A stretch of 64,000 bases of DNA from an uncultured Tenacibaculum sp. (lineage in GTDB: Bacteria > Bacteroidota > Bacteroidia > Flavobacteriales > Flavobacteriaceae): the NCBI GenBank assembly GCA_947496185.1, contig CANMCD010000001.1, forward strand, positions 248,001 through 312,000, in the 5' to 3' direction. Shown here piece by piece: positions 55,193 through 64,000 of this stretch. Made by a program: the position numbers and the translations under genes. The notes beneath the pieces are model-generated. The model made no database searches, was not told the origin of the DNA, and was given only the letters and a program-made list of their open reading frames with translations. Positions within the stretch are counted from its first letter, which is position 1. The number at the start of each line of letters is the position of its first letter.

Positions 55193-58100
55193 ATGAAAAA
55201 GAGTATTCTATTTGCTATGGTGTGGGTGATATTCGCCAGCCAAATAACAGTTGCAAACGACAAAATAACTAGCGATCCACGAAAAAACCAACCTGAAAAT
55301 TATGCCATAAAAACCCTTGATGCACACGCGGATGTGACATGGAAAACGATTGATAAATGGTATCCAACACCCCAGTATATAAAAGACGATCGCGGCAAAG
55401 CCAAAGCTGCTTTCGGAGCGATTGAAAAAAATGAAGCATGGGTAGATACTTTTTCAAACGAAGACATTCACAAATTGCCAGTTGGGGTAAAATATGTACG
55501 AGAAAATTTGACCTATGCTATTGGTATTACCCAAGCAGAAATATACAAAGACTACACCGCCATTACGGTGTTTGCTAAGGTCGAATTACCACAAACAAGA
55601 GAAGACGGCAAGCCTGTCGAATTACTTTTTGGTGCCAACAACGTCAAGTTATCCCATGATGGGGGTATTGTAGGGGATGCCAATTTGGTATTGCTAGGTG
55701 ATGTATACCTCCCTTTTAACGGAGGAAAGTGGATGCTAAGTCTCAAAGGAGGTTTCGACTATAAAACAGGAAATACACTTGACTTGACTTATGTAACGAT
55801 TGATTGTAGTGGAGTCAAAGAACTCAGTATTCAAGGAGAAGTCGAATTTTCAAGAAACCTAATACTCCCTGTCGAACCGGGAGGAGAAGTAAACGAAAGT
55901 AGGACCCACGTTTCAAAGCAAATACAAAGCATGCAAGGCACGACTACGGTACAAGTACCCAACCGTGTAAAAGGCGCGTTTTCTACCGTACTCACCAATT
56001 GGAACGATTTGTTGGTAGGAATTAGTTTACAACCTTTTGTATTAGCTAAAAAACGAAACAATACGAATTACGATAGTAATTTTCAATTTTATGTCAACGA
56101 AGCGGTATTGGATTTTAGTGATCTTAGAAACTTTCCGCAAGTAGTGTTTCCCAATCACTATCACGAAGAAGGGCTTTTAGTACCCGATGAACGTTTGTGG
56201 CGTGGTGTGTATATCAATACCCTTGAAGTGCGACTCCCTAAAGAATTTAAAACCTCCAAAACCATTTCCCAAGGAAACCAACGGGTCAGTTTTGGCGCAC
56301 ACCATCTTTTAGTAGACGGCTACGGGGTGTCGGGGTCTTTTTATGCAGAAAATATTTTTCCCTTAGAAAGCGGACGTACCAATAAAGAAAATTCGTGGGC
56401 CTATTCCTTAGACCGTATGGAAATATCCTTGGCGGCGAATAGGTTGGTAAAAGCATCTTTTAACGGTCGAATTTTATTGCCGATTAGTCAACAAAATGGC
56501 AGTAATAATGATAAGGAACAGCTAGGATTGAGCTATCAAGGGATAATTTCAGAAGAAGAATATTTGTTGAATGTCAGTAACGAATCCGTCATTGATTTTA
56601 ACCTATGGAAAGCCAAAGGAGAATTGTTACCGAATAGTTCCATAGAATTTCGAGTCGAAGACGGTACGTTCAAGCCCAAAGCAACCTTACACGGTACACT
56701 AGCCATCAGTGTCGATCAGCCCAAAGGAGGGACTTCGGCTAAAAAATCAGGGAAATCTTTGGTAGAATTTAAACAAATCACCTTTCAAAACTTGGTACTC
56801 CAAACCGAAAGTCCCGTTTTTTCGGTAGACTATATGGGCTATCGAGATAAGGTTTCGGTAGCAGGGTTTCCTGCTTCTATCGAAAATATTGGCGTAACCA
56901 TCAACGAAACAAGTGCCAATCTTTATACCGATGTAGCCATTAATTTGATGGGAGAAAACAACGGTTTCGCTGCCAACACAAGTATTGCCGTATTGGGAGA
57001 ATTTAAAGAAGATCGTTATTTACAAACGTGGAACTACAAGCGATTGGAAATTGATGCCATTGCTTTAAAAGCCGATCTAGGTGCTTTTTCCATGGAAGGA
57101 ATGCTTACCATTCTCAACGATGATCCTGAATACGGAGACGGTTTTGCCGCAGACTTACGGGCTAAATTCAAAGCTTTTGGAGATATTGAAGTAGGAGCAA
57201 GAGGTATTTTCGGAAAAACAACCTTTCGATATTGGCAGTTTGAAGCCAAAGTAGACAACTTACCTCCGGGGTTGGGTACAGGAGCGATTAATTTAGACGG
57301 TTTTGCGGGCGGTGCTTCCTATCGAATGCGACGTGCTGGATTTTCGTCCTCTTTTTCCCCTACAGGAATCGGTTATACCCCTGATAATGATGTGGGCTTG
57401 GGGGTGAAGGCAATGGTCATGTTGAATGTGGTGAACAGAAATGTCTTTAAAGGTGGCGCAGGTTTTGAAATTGTTTTTAATCGCAGGGGTGGTGTGGATT
57501 TCCTCGGTTTTTACGGACAAGGTACGTTGATGGGCGTTTCCTTACCGGGCATGGATAATATCAGCAGTGTTTTATCGAAAGTAAAAGAGAATACTACTGC
57601 CAGAAAGAAGTTTATGGGGGTTACGAATAACAACCTTGCCAAATCGTGGGTAGGTAGAAATTTATTGAATAAAGCGTCGACGGATTTCCCACAAATGCCT
57701 ATGGACAAAGCGGCGATTAGTGCCAAATTGGCGATTACCTTTGATTTTAGAAATAACGTGTTGCACGGAGAGTTGGATACCTATTTGAATGTCGTAGGCG
57801 GACTCATCAAGGGGAGAGGCGCTGGCGGTAGGGCTGGCTGGGCAGTATTGCATTTTTCTCCCAAAGATTGGTATATCTATTTAGGAACACCCGAAGACCG
57901 TTTGGGAATTCGTATTGGTGTAGGTCCCGTAAGCGTTACAACAGGAGGGTATTTTATGGTAGGTACCAAATTACCGGGGTCACCACCACCGCCCCCAGTC
58001 GTAGCGGAAATTCTAGGAACGGATGCTTCCGAATTGGATTATATGCGGGATGAAAATGCCTTAAGCAGCGGAGGCGGTTTTGCCTTTGGGGCGGATATTT

Positions 58101-59947
58101 CTGTCGATACAGGAGACCTTCGTTTCTTAATCTTTTATGCACGTTTTCAAGCGGGAGCAGGGTTTGATATTATGCTTAGAAATTACGGAAAAGCGCGTTG
58201 CTCGAATACAGGAGATCAGGTAGGTATCAACGGTTGGTATGCCAACGGACAGGCCTACGTGTATTTGCAAGGAGAATTGGGAATTCATGTAAAGCTGTTT
58301 TTTATCAATAAAAAAATACCGATTATCAAGGCGGGTGCGGCGGTACTGCTGCAAGTAAAAGCCCCCAATCCTGTATGGATGCGGGGGTATGTAGGCGGAC
58401 ATTTTAGTGTTTTGGGCGGACTGGTAAGCGGTAGGTTCCGCTTTAAGCTAACCATTGGTAAAGAGTGTATTTTTGAGGATGCCTCCCCCTTAGGTGGTTT
58501 GAAGATCATTACAGACCTACGCCCTAATGACGGTGGAAAAAATATTGACGTGTTTACCATTCCACAAGCGACCTTTAGTATGAAGGTAGGCGAGCCGATA
58601 GTGATTCCAGGAGATTCAGGAGACAAACATTATAAGATCGTTTTGGAGAAGTTTCGAATACTTCACAAAGGAAAAGAAATTGAAGGAAAATTGGAATGGG
58701 GTACGGAAAAAGACCGTGCGAATTTTGTGTCATCGGATATCCTACCACCGCGAGAACAATTTACCGTTGAGGTAGAAGTCAGTTTTAAAGAACAGGTCAA
58801 CGGGGTCTACAAACAGGTGGTTGTTAACGGAAAAAAAGCCGTTGAAGTCGAAAGAAGAACCTTTACGACAGGAGATGCTCCTACTTATATTCCATTGCAC
58901 AATATTACCTATGCATACCCTGTTATCGGACAAAAGTATTTTTTAGAAAAGGAATATAGCAAAGGATACATACAATTGAGGCGCGGGCAAGATTATTTGT
59001 TTGACAATACCAAATGGAAAAGCTATTTGACCTATAGCAAAGACGAACAGGTAACGGCAAAAACCGATTTTCAGTACCATACCGCCAAGAATACCATAGG
59101 GTACACCTTACCCAATGTTTCACAAGCTACGGCCTATCAAATTAACATTGTTAGTACCCCCAAAGGAGGAGGAAGTGTTGGTGGAGGTGATACAAATTAC
59201 AAAAGTGTACAACTAGGCAAGCAAGCAGGAAATGATAATCGTGTAAAGATGAAAAAGACCCAAGCGCAAAACATTTCAAAAGATGGGGTGATTGAGCGTC
59301 TGGCCTATGACTTTACGACATCAAAATACACTACGTTGAGACAAAAAATCAATTCGATTCGTACCGAAGTATACGGTTGGTGGCCACTATTTTCGGACAT
59401 ACTCGAATTGGAGAATAAGATTCACGACCACGAACCTTTTGGATTGGCAGATATAAACGGTACAGCACATACTGATAATACACCTTTGATAAAGGCAGCG
59501 GCGACCTTAGAAGATACGTATTTTAGAAAAGACATCAACCCGCCGTTGTATGCAAAATACCCGATAGGAGGCTATCGTTTTACCAACCGTGATGATAAGG
59601 TTTTAGGCGCACCGCCTCGATATGCGGTGTCGATCATATCCTCGTATATTGATAACCTTACCAATGAAGTTAACGAACACGATTTACGTACTGTTTTTCC
59701 GTATCGTTATGATTTAGGACTCACCTATAAGCGGGATTGGGTAGACATGCACGAGCAAATTGTAAACGATCATATTAAGGGGTTGATACCCAGTAATAGT
59801 CCTGTGCTAAAATTCTTAGATGAAAGGTTTCCCTTGATGAGGTATGGGGTTTATAAGATTCGTTTGACGTATATCTTACCCGGAGGAGTTAGTCGCGGAA
59901 CCAATGCAACGTACAAGTACAAAAACCCGAATAAATTTAGATTATGA
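55193..59947 (+). CDS. giant exported beta-rich protein, unknown function
   Basis: A 1584-residue protein with a signal peptide (MKKSILFAMVWVIFASQITV). I do not recognise a named domain. The first ~920 residues consist of long runs of beta-strand-like sequence (VELLFGANNVKLSHDGGIVG, LRAKFKAFGDIEVGARGIFG). A proline stretch SPPPPPVV follows at about residue 929. Further Gly-rich amphipathic strands (FAFGADISVDTGDLRFLIFY, GVGPVSVTTGGYFMVGT) resemble a barrel or solenoid. The C-terminal ~450 residues look like immunoglobulin-like segments (YLEKEYS-type beta-sandwich) plus a Gly-rich linker GGGSVGGGDTNYKSV. It has no T9SS sorting domain. The next gene overlaps its stop by four bases (ATGA), so the two are translationally coupled and probably work as a unit. 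Its region is more GC-rich than the rest of the window. Confidence 0.85.
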   Translation: MKKSILFAMVWVIFASQITVANDKITSDPRKNQPENYAIKTLDAHADVTWKTIDKWYPTPQYIKDDRGKAKAAFGAIEKNEAWVDTFSNEDIHKLPVGVKYVRENLTYAIGITQAEIYKDYTAITVFAKVELPQTREDGKPVELLFGANNVKLSHDGGIVGDANLVLLGDVYLPFNGGKWMLSLKGGFDYKTGNTLDLTYVTIDCSGVKELSIQGEVEFSRNLILPVEPGGEVNESRTHVSKQIQSMQGTTTVQVPNRVKGAFSTVLTNWNDLLVGISLQPFVLAKKRNNTNYDSNFQFYVNEAVLDFSDLRNFPQVVFPNHYHEEGLLVPDERLWRGVYINTLEVRLPKEFKTSKTISQGNQRVSFGAHHLLVDGYGVSGSFYAENIFPLESGRTNKENSWAYSLDRMEISLAANRLVKASFNGRILLPISQQNGSNNDKEQLGLSYQGIISEEEYLLNVSNESVIDFNLWKAKGELLPNSSIEFRVEDGTFKPKATLHGTLAISVDQPKGGTSAKKSGKSLVEFKQITFQNLVLQTESPVFSVDYMGYRDKVSVAGFPASIENIGVTINETSANLYTDVAINLMGENNGFAANTSIAVLGEFKEDRYLQTWNYKRLEIDAIALKADLGAFSMEGMLTILNDDPEYGDGFAADLRAKFKAFGDIEVGARGIFGKTTFRYWQFEAKVDNLPPGLGTGAINLDGFAGGASYRMRRAGFSSSFSPTGIGYTPDNDVGLGVKAMVMLNVVNRNVFKGGAGFEIVFNRRGGVDFLGFYGQGTLMGVSLPGMDNISSVLSKVKENTTARKKFMGVTNNNLAKSWVGRNLLNKASTDFPQMPMDKAAISAKLAITFDFRNNVLHGELDTYLNVVGGLIKGRGAGGRAGWAVLHFSPKDWYIYLGTPEDRLGIRIGVGPVSVTTGGYFMVGTKLPGSPPPPPVVAEILGTDASELDYMRDENALSSGGGFAFGADISVDTGDLRFLIFYARFQAGAGFDIMLRNYGKARCSNTGDQVGINGWYANGQAYVYLQGELGIHVKLFFINKKIPIIKAGAAVLLQVKAPNPVWMRGYVGGHFSVLGGLVSGRFRFKLTIGKECIFEDASPLGGLKIITDLRPNDGGKNIDVFTIPQATFSMKVGEPIVIPGDSGDKHYKIVLEKFRILHKGKEIEGKLEWGTEKDRANFVSSDILPPREQFTVEVEVSFKEQVNGVYKQVVVNGKKAVEVERRTFTTGDAPTYIPLHNITYAYPVIGQKYFLEKEYSKGYIQLRRGQDYLFDNTKWKSYLTYSKDEQVTAKTDFQYHTAKNTIGYTLPNVSQATAYQINIVSTPKGGGSVGGGDTNYKSVQLGKQAGNDNRVKMKKTQAQNISKDGVIERLAYDFTTSKYTTLRQKINSIRTEVYGWWPLFSDILELENKIHDHEPFGLADINGTAHTDNTPLIKAAATLEDTYFRKDINPPLYAKYPIGGYRFTNRDDKVLGAPPRYAVSIISSYIDNLTNEVNEHDLRTVFPYRYDLGLTYKRDWVDMHEQIVNDHIKGLIPSNSPVLKFLDERFPLMRYGVYKIRLTYILPGGVSRGTNATYKYKNPNKFRL

Positions 59948-62900
59948 GAAAGAAAGCAACCCTAGGGGTTTTTCAAAAGTATCCTGTTTTGGCTGGGCTA
60001 TGGCTCGTGTGTTTGTGGATGCATCTCGAGGTACATGCCCAACGCTTCCCCGTTCAAGTAACCCAAGCGATTATTCCACCCTACAGTACCAAGCTTAGTG
60101 CGTATACCACGGCAATGGATGTAAAAATGCGGGTAAACTTACTCATGACGGACATTACCGTGGGCAATAAACCCGTACGATTGGCACTGCGTATCAAAGG
60201 AAACGGATTTGATATTCGTTCGACCGAACAGGTCGTAGGAGCTCCGCCGATTTACCTCACAGGCGGTATGATGCAGCAGTTTACCAATATCGATTTAAAA
60301 GCCTATTTTGAACCGCAAAACCTAATAGGATTACAACCCTATCAATACCGACGCCCCTTACCCGAAGGCTTTTATACCTTTAGCTGGGAGGTTTATGATC
60401 TTTATACCAACCAACAACTCAATCACCCCACCTCAGGAGGAACGAGTATTTATATCATGCTCAACGATCCGCCTTTTCTAAATTTACCCGATAGGGGGGA
60501 TCTGATCACAGAAAAATTTCCATCGAACATTATTTTTCAATGGACACCCCGACATACCAATGCACCCAATGTATCGTATGAATTCGAGATTCGTCAGTTG
60601 TGGGACAACGAGGCCGATCCGCAAACGGCATTTCTAACAGCGCCGAATTACCATAAAGAAACGACCTATACCACAACTTTTTTATACGATGCTTTTAAAC
60701 CTGTTTTACTACCCAACATACGTTACGGTTGGCGTGTCAGGGCAGTATCCAAAACAGGTTTGGATGAAAATGCGTTGTTCAAAAACGACGGGTATAGCGA
60801 GATCTATTATTTCACCTATACAGGACAATGTCACCAACCAAACTTTATCTTATCGGAAAACCTGAGTAAGGATCGTGTAAAAATTACTTGGCAAGGCAAT
60901 CCTGAGCATCGCAAATACCACGTGCAATACAAACGATCGGATATCGTAGATGCGGAATGGTTTGAGGTAAAGACTTACAATACCGAAGTACAAATAAGCA
61001 ACCTACGTGAGGGCAAGACCTATGATTTTCGTGTGGGCGGATCGTGTCAGGATTTACGGGAACAAGACCAAGCCTATGTCTACAGTCAAGTCCAAAAGTT
61101 TACCATGCCCAAGCGAAACGAAATGGGCAGTAGCTATAATTGTGGAATAGTTCCAGAAATAGAAATCACCAGCGACGAGCCGATCGAACATTTAGCCGAA
61201 AACGAGACCTTCACGGCGGGAGATTTTCCAGTAACGATCAAATGGATACGAAAAGAGGGGATGGGGTTTACAGGAACGGGCTTTATCACCGTACCGTATT
61301 TGAGGAACTCAAGGATCATGGTGGTCTTTGAAAACATACAGGTAAATACGGATTATCAGTTGATGGAGGGGATGGTACGTACAACTTATGATGAGGAATG
61401 GAACCAAGAGCCTGTTGTGGAAGCTCCAACGGACAACACAGGGGGAGATGTGGCAGATTCGGATACCAAAGACGATACCAAGGGAGACCCTCAAGACGAA
61501 ACAAAGGACGATACAAAAGATGAGACCACGGATTCAGAAGAAACGGATGATGATACGGTGGTCGATGCGGATACGGATACTACCCCAGAAGATTCGGATG
61601 GAGAAGACCACCAAACGAATGATGAAACCACGGATGATAGTACTTCAGAGGAGGGGGATACCCCCTCAGGAGGCAATACGGTAACGGAGGGTACCCCCGG
61701 GGGAGGGGGTGGTGTAGCCCCGGGTACGGGGGGCGGAAGTCCTTCGGATACGGATTCCGATACGGATGAAGAGGCGGATACTTCGGATTTACTGATGTAT
61801 TACAAAGGAAAGACCTACCGTCATCAAGAGGAGATTGCAGAGAAGTACCAGCGTAATAAGGCATTGACCTTGTCACTAAAAGAGGTGGATTCGGATGCTA
61901 AGATCGAATGGACCTTACACAGTGATTTTACCAACACACAATCGGATAGGAGCTTAGGTACAGGACAAGCAGTAACGTTTTCGATGGACGATATCCCTGC
62001 ATCGAGTACGGTACAGGCGGAGTATTGGTCGCCTGCTTCGGAGTATCCCAAAGGTAAGTCAAAACGAGCACGGGTTGGAATAGTAGTAGTACGGAAGGAG
62101 TTTAGGTTAACACAAATAAAAGTAAAAGACGTCGACAATAAAGATCGTTTTGCAAAAAATGGGCAGACCTTGTATTACGTAGGGAAAACCTCTTTAACAG
62201 GATCACGTAAGGTCGCCTATACTATTTGGACCAACCCCAAAGTTAAGGAATCAGAGGTGGCTAAGCAAGATATAACTTGGGAATATGATAGCCAAGGTGT
62301 AAGCCAATCGGACATTGGTAAAAAAAGCATGGTAAGAACCCTAAAGGAAAGAAAGCATGCGCATACGGTAAAAGTAACCGCAGGAAACCCTCAAAAGAAA
62401 AGCAAGGAGGTAAAAGTGGTTTTTGTGGATAGAGATGAACGTCAGGTAGATATTATGCCTCCCGGTCTTAACTTTCTTTTAAAAGACAAGTTTGAAAAGA
62501 TAAATCAAAACTTAAAAAAACTGGATAATATTATAAGAAAGCTGGGGATTGCTGATGATCCTAAAACCAAAGTAGACCCGATTCGTATATCGGGTAAACG
62601 CTATAATGAAGAGGATGAAAACAGTAGATTTTACAAGAAAAATGAGCAAGGATCTGTATCAGGAGGTATTAAGACAGAATTAGCTGAAATCTCTTTTACA
62701 CATCCTGTTTTTAAGTTAACAAAAAAGTTAAAGGTATTAGATGTGGGAGCTTATTTGTTGTTTAAGTTTCAGGTACAACTAAAAGGAGGGATAGACCGTT
62801 ATAGGCTTAATGGGCATAAAGATTATAAAGGAAAAGAACGTTTTATTAAAGTGAGTGCTAAAGGTTGTATAGAAGCAGGGCTTAAAGCAGAATTAATGGC

Positions 62901-63147
62901 ATTAAAGGATAAATTAGATTTTAAAGCAAAAGGCTATGTGGAGGGGTGTGTAGTAGGAGAGTTACAATACAAATTTGATAAAAAAAAGTTTATAGGAAAG
63001 GTGTTTATTCCACCAGTAATATTAGCGGCACAAATAAAAATAAAATCAAAAGGGGTTTTTGAATTTGAATTAGTAGATTGGCGTGGTAAAGTTGCCATTT
63101 CAGATGAATTACCATTTACTGGAAATGATAGCAAAAACAATAAGTAA
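59944..63147 (+). CDS. large exported FN3-like protein with acidic linker and divergent C-terminus
   Basis: A 1067-residue exported protein. Order: signal-type N-terminus (about residues 1-37, LAGLWLVCLWMHLEVHAQR); a conserved N-terminal beta domain (FPVQVTQAIIPPYSTKLSAY); FN3-like segments at about 180-295 and 297-390 (VKITWQGNPEHRKYHVQYKR, with ISNLREGKTYDFRVGGSC). A low-complexity linker of about 120 residues follows, almost all Asp, Glu and Thr and then Gly (DDTKGDPQDETKDDTKDE, TPGGGGGVAPGTGGG). A beta domain ends at DRDERQVDIMPPG (near 836). The last ~230 residues start with a helix (FEKINQNLKKLDNIIRKLG) and then beta-rich sequence (VQLKGGIDRYRLNGHKDYKG, GKVFIPPVILAAQIKIKSKG). Base composition falls near the 836 boundary. 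I infer a scaffold with an exchangeable C-terminal domain; no toxin motif is recognisable. Confidence 0.85.
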   Translation: MRKKATLGVFQKYPVLAGLWLVCLWMHLEVHAQRFPVQVTQAIIPPYSTKLSAYTTAMDVKMRVNLLMTDITVGNKPVRLALRIKGNGFDIRSTEQVVGAPPIYLTGGMMQQFTNIDLKAYFEPQNLIGLQPYQYRRPLPEGFYTFSWEVYDLYTNQQLNHPTSGGTSIYIMLNDPPFLNLPDRGDLITEKFPSNIIFQWTPRHTNAPNVSYEFEIRQLWDNEADPQTAFLTAPNYHKETTYTTTFLYDAFKPVLLPNIRYGWRVRAVSKTGLDENALFKNDGYSEIYYFTYTGQCHQPNFILSENLSKDRVKITWQGNPEHRKYHVQYKRSDIVDAEWFEVKTYNTEVQISNLREGKTYDFRVGGSCQDLREQDQAYVYSQVQKFTMPKRNEMGSSYNCGIVPEIEITSDEPIEHLAENETFTAGDFPVTIKWIRKEGMGFTGTGFITVPYLRNSRIMVVFENIQVNTDYQLMEGMVRTTYDEEWNQEPVVEAPTDNTGGDVADSDTKDDTKGDPQDETKDDTKDETTDSEETDDDTVVDADTDTTPEDSDGEDHQTNDETTDDSTSEEGDTPSGGNTVTEGTPGGGGGVAPGTGGGSPSDTDSDTDEEADTSDLLMYYKGKTYRHQEEIAEKYQRNKALTLSLKEVDSDAKIEWTLHSDFTNTQSDRSLGTGQAVTFSMDDIPASSTVQAEYWSPASEYPKGKSKRARVGIVVVRKEFRLTQIKVKDVDNKDRFAKNGQTLYYVGKTSLTGSRKVAYTIWTNPKVKESEVAKQDITWEYDSQGVSQSDIGKKSMVRTLKERKHAHTVKVTAGNPQKKSKEVKVVFVDRDERQVDIMPPGLNFLLKDKFEKINQNLKKLDNIIRKLGIADDPKTKVDPIRISGKRYNEEDENSRFYKKNEQGSVSGGIKTELAEISFTHPVFKLTKKLKVLDVGAYLLFKFQVQLKGGIDRYRLNGHKDYKGKERFIKVSAKGCIEAGLKAELMALKDKLDFKAKGYVEGCVVGELQYKFDKKKFIGKVFIPPVILAAQIKIKSKGVFEFELVDWRGKVAISDELPFTGNDSKNNK

Positions 63148-63148
63148 A

Positions 63149-63688
63149 ATGATAAAAATTTTAAAAACAATTATAGTAGTTTTTTTACTGGTAAATTTAG
63201 TTCCAGGACTAGCAAATCTAGGATACACCGCAGATATAATTGAAATTTATAAGCATAAAGACGAATATGTAAAGACAAAGGTTTTAGTAGATTCTCTTGT
63301 GCAAGAGGGATATAGACAACCTATGGGGGGGGGAGTTAAGTATTATGCAGCCTACTATAGCAATCCTAAAGGAAGGGTAATAGCTGTAGCTAATGATAAT
63401 AGTATTCATTTAGAAAAAAATGAACTTCCTTATCTAAATCAATTATTTAATTATCATCACGATCACAACGATTCCATTTATGTATGGCATCATCCCACAC
63501 TTCCTGATGATTTTGTATTAGAAAAGCACAAGACTTTTGAAGATACGATATTCAATTCGGAGACAATAACAGAAGTAGTATCTAATATTATTACTATTTT
63601 AACGCTTGTGTTCTTGTTTATTGTATTTGTAAGGTATCGAATCAAGAAATGGAAGCAAAAAAAGAAAGGAGAGTTAGGGGCAGCATAG
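63149..63688 (+). CDS. small two-pass membrane protein with G9 tract
   Basis: A 179-residue protein starting at the ATG 63149, one base after the preceding stop. One hydrophobic segment near the N-terminus (TIIVVFLLVNLVPGLANLGY) and one near the C-terminus (ITILTLVFLFIVFVRYRIKK) flank an extracytoplasmic domain of about 110 residues with many histidines (FNYHHDHNDSIYVWHHPTLP). A run of nine G residues at 63325-63333 encodes MGGG; slippage of one base would truncate the protein soon after. Function unknown. Position directly after the large protein, with a second copy following, is that expected of immunity or accessory proteins. Confidence 0.8.
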   Translation: MIKILKTIIVVFLLVNLVPGLANLGYTADIIEIYKHKDEYVKTKVLVDSLVQEGYRQPMGGGVKYYAAYYSNPKGRVIAVANDNSIHLEKNELPYLNQLFNYHHDHNDSIYVWHHPTLPDDFVLEKHKTFEDTIFNSETITEVVSNIITILTLVFLFIVFVRYRIKKWKQKKKGELGAA

Positions 63689-63763
63689 GTTTTGCTTTAT
63701 GTTGGAAATTCGAGTGGTTAAATAATTGCCATCTTAGACTAATTATCGCTAACAGAAAAAACG

Positions 63764-64000
63764 ATGAGTAAAGAACGAAGTAATACAATGGGAGTTATTA
63801 GACTATTCCTTATCTTTTTTCTATTCATGAATTTATTAATTCAGCTAATAGATTTAGGGTATACAGCAGACATAATTAAAATTTATAAGTATAAGAGCGA
63901 ATATGTTAAGAAAAAGGTTTTAGTAGATTCTCTTGTGCAAGAAGGACATAGGCAACCTATGGGGGGATAAAGTATTATGTAGCTTATTATAGCGACCCTA
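63764..64000 (+). pseudogene. frameshifted paralogue of the preceding small membrane protein, cut by window end
   Basis: The first 60 or so residues closely match the preceding protein (LGYTADIIKIYKYKSEYVKK, then KVLVDSLVQEG identical). A run of six G residues at 63961-63966 leads straight into TAA (63967-63969). With seven G residues the frame would continue IKYYVAYYSDP, matching the first copy. So it is off by one G, either a pseudogene or the OFF state of a phase-variable gene. The window ends before the rest can be seen. Confidence 0.75.

Noticed and set aside
61134-61876. Several overlapping frames on both strands across the acidic linker
   Set aside because: They are by-products of the repetitive, G+C-richer linker DNA and have no independent start context or family similarity.
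1-64000. tRNA or rRNA genes and CRISPR arrays
   Set aside because: No T-loop-like ttcga context with matching stems was seen in intergenic DNA, and there are no regularly spaced direct repeats.

Overview
The window is low-GC chromosomal DNA from a member of the Bacteroidota, almost certainly the family Flavobacteriaceae and probably marine. The evidence is protein-family content: a type IX secretion (T9SS) sorting domain on an M36 fungalysin protease, DUF4252, DUF4834 and DUF5683 proteins, a 527-residue signal peptidase I, the block WbqC-lepB-dapB-DUF5683-parB-parA, and upstream boxes matching the Bacteroidota -7 consensus TAnnTTTG. Ribosome-binding sites are mostly not of Shine-Dalgarno type. 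I found no rRNA, tRNA, CRISPR array, prophage or intact IS element.

Layout. 0-8.1 kb: two degenerate/fused amidohydrolases, an Asp-box lipoprotein, a patatin phospholipase and an S41 protease. 8.3-11 kb: a sigma-70/ECF-like factor with a membrane partner, two DUF4252 proteins and YjbQ. 11.4-18.2 kb: tandem M36 proteases, the first a pseudogene (one frameshift, one nonsense codon), the second intact. 18.2-31.1 kb: mostly housekeeping genes, including an acyltransferase, NDH-2, flavin reductase, DEDDh exonuclease, a NagZ/beta-lactamase fusion, DUF4159, RsmE, a GNAT-like protein and an outer-membrane protein with a K/E/R-rich coiled coil. 31.3-34 kb: DUF4834 and YfhO. 34.9-39.9 kb: a small surface-polysaccharide operon (two glycosyltransferases, WecB, a Wzx-like flippase) in which the last three genes all start with TTG. 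A 160-bp MITE-like element lies at 40.5 kb. 41.2-46.4 kb: chromosome-partition and envelope block. 46.9-54.9 kb: an outer-membrane protein/lipoprotein pair, dnaN, an LpxR-like protein, two PPK2 kinases, a low-molecular-weight phosphatase, an Smr protein and a cysteine desulfurase.

55.2-64 kb is the least ordinary part. A 1584-residue exported beta-rich protein overlaps by four bases a 1067-residue exported protein with fibronectin-III-like domains, a long acidic and glycine-rich linker and a base-composition break near its 3' end. It is followed by two paralogous small membrane proteins. The second of these is frameshifted at a poly-G tract; the first carries a G9 tract at the same codon position. 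The architecture (large exported scaffold, exchangeable-looking C-terminus, tandem small paralogues) resembles a polymorphic-toxin or contact-dependent delivery locus, but no toxin domain is recognisable, so this is inference.

Most genes form short operons separated by clear hairpin terminators. Several have a TAnnTTTG box about 20-30 bases before the start codon, suggesting short leaders.
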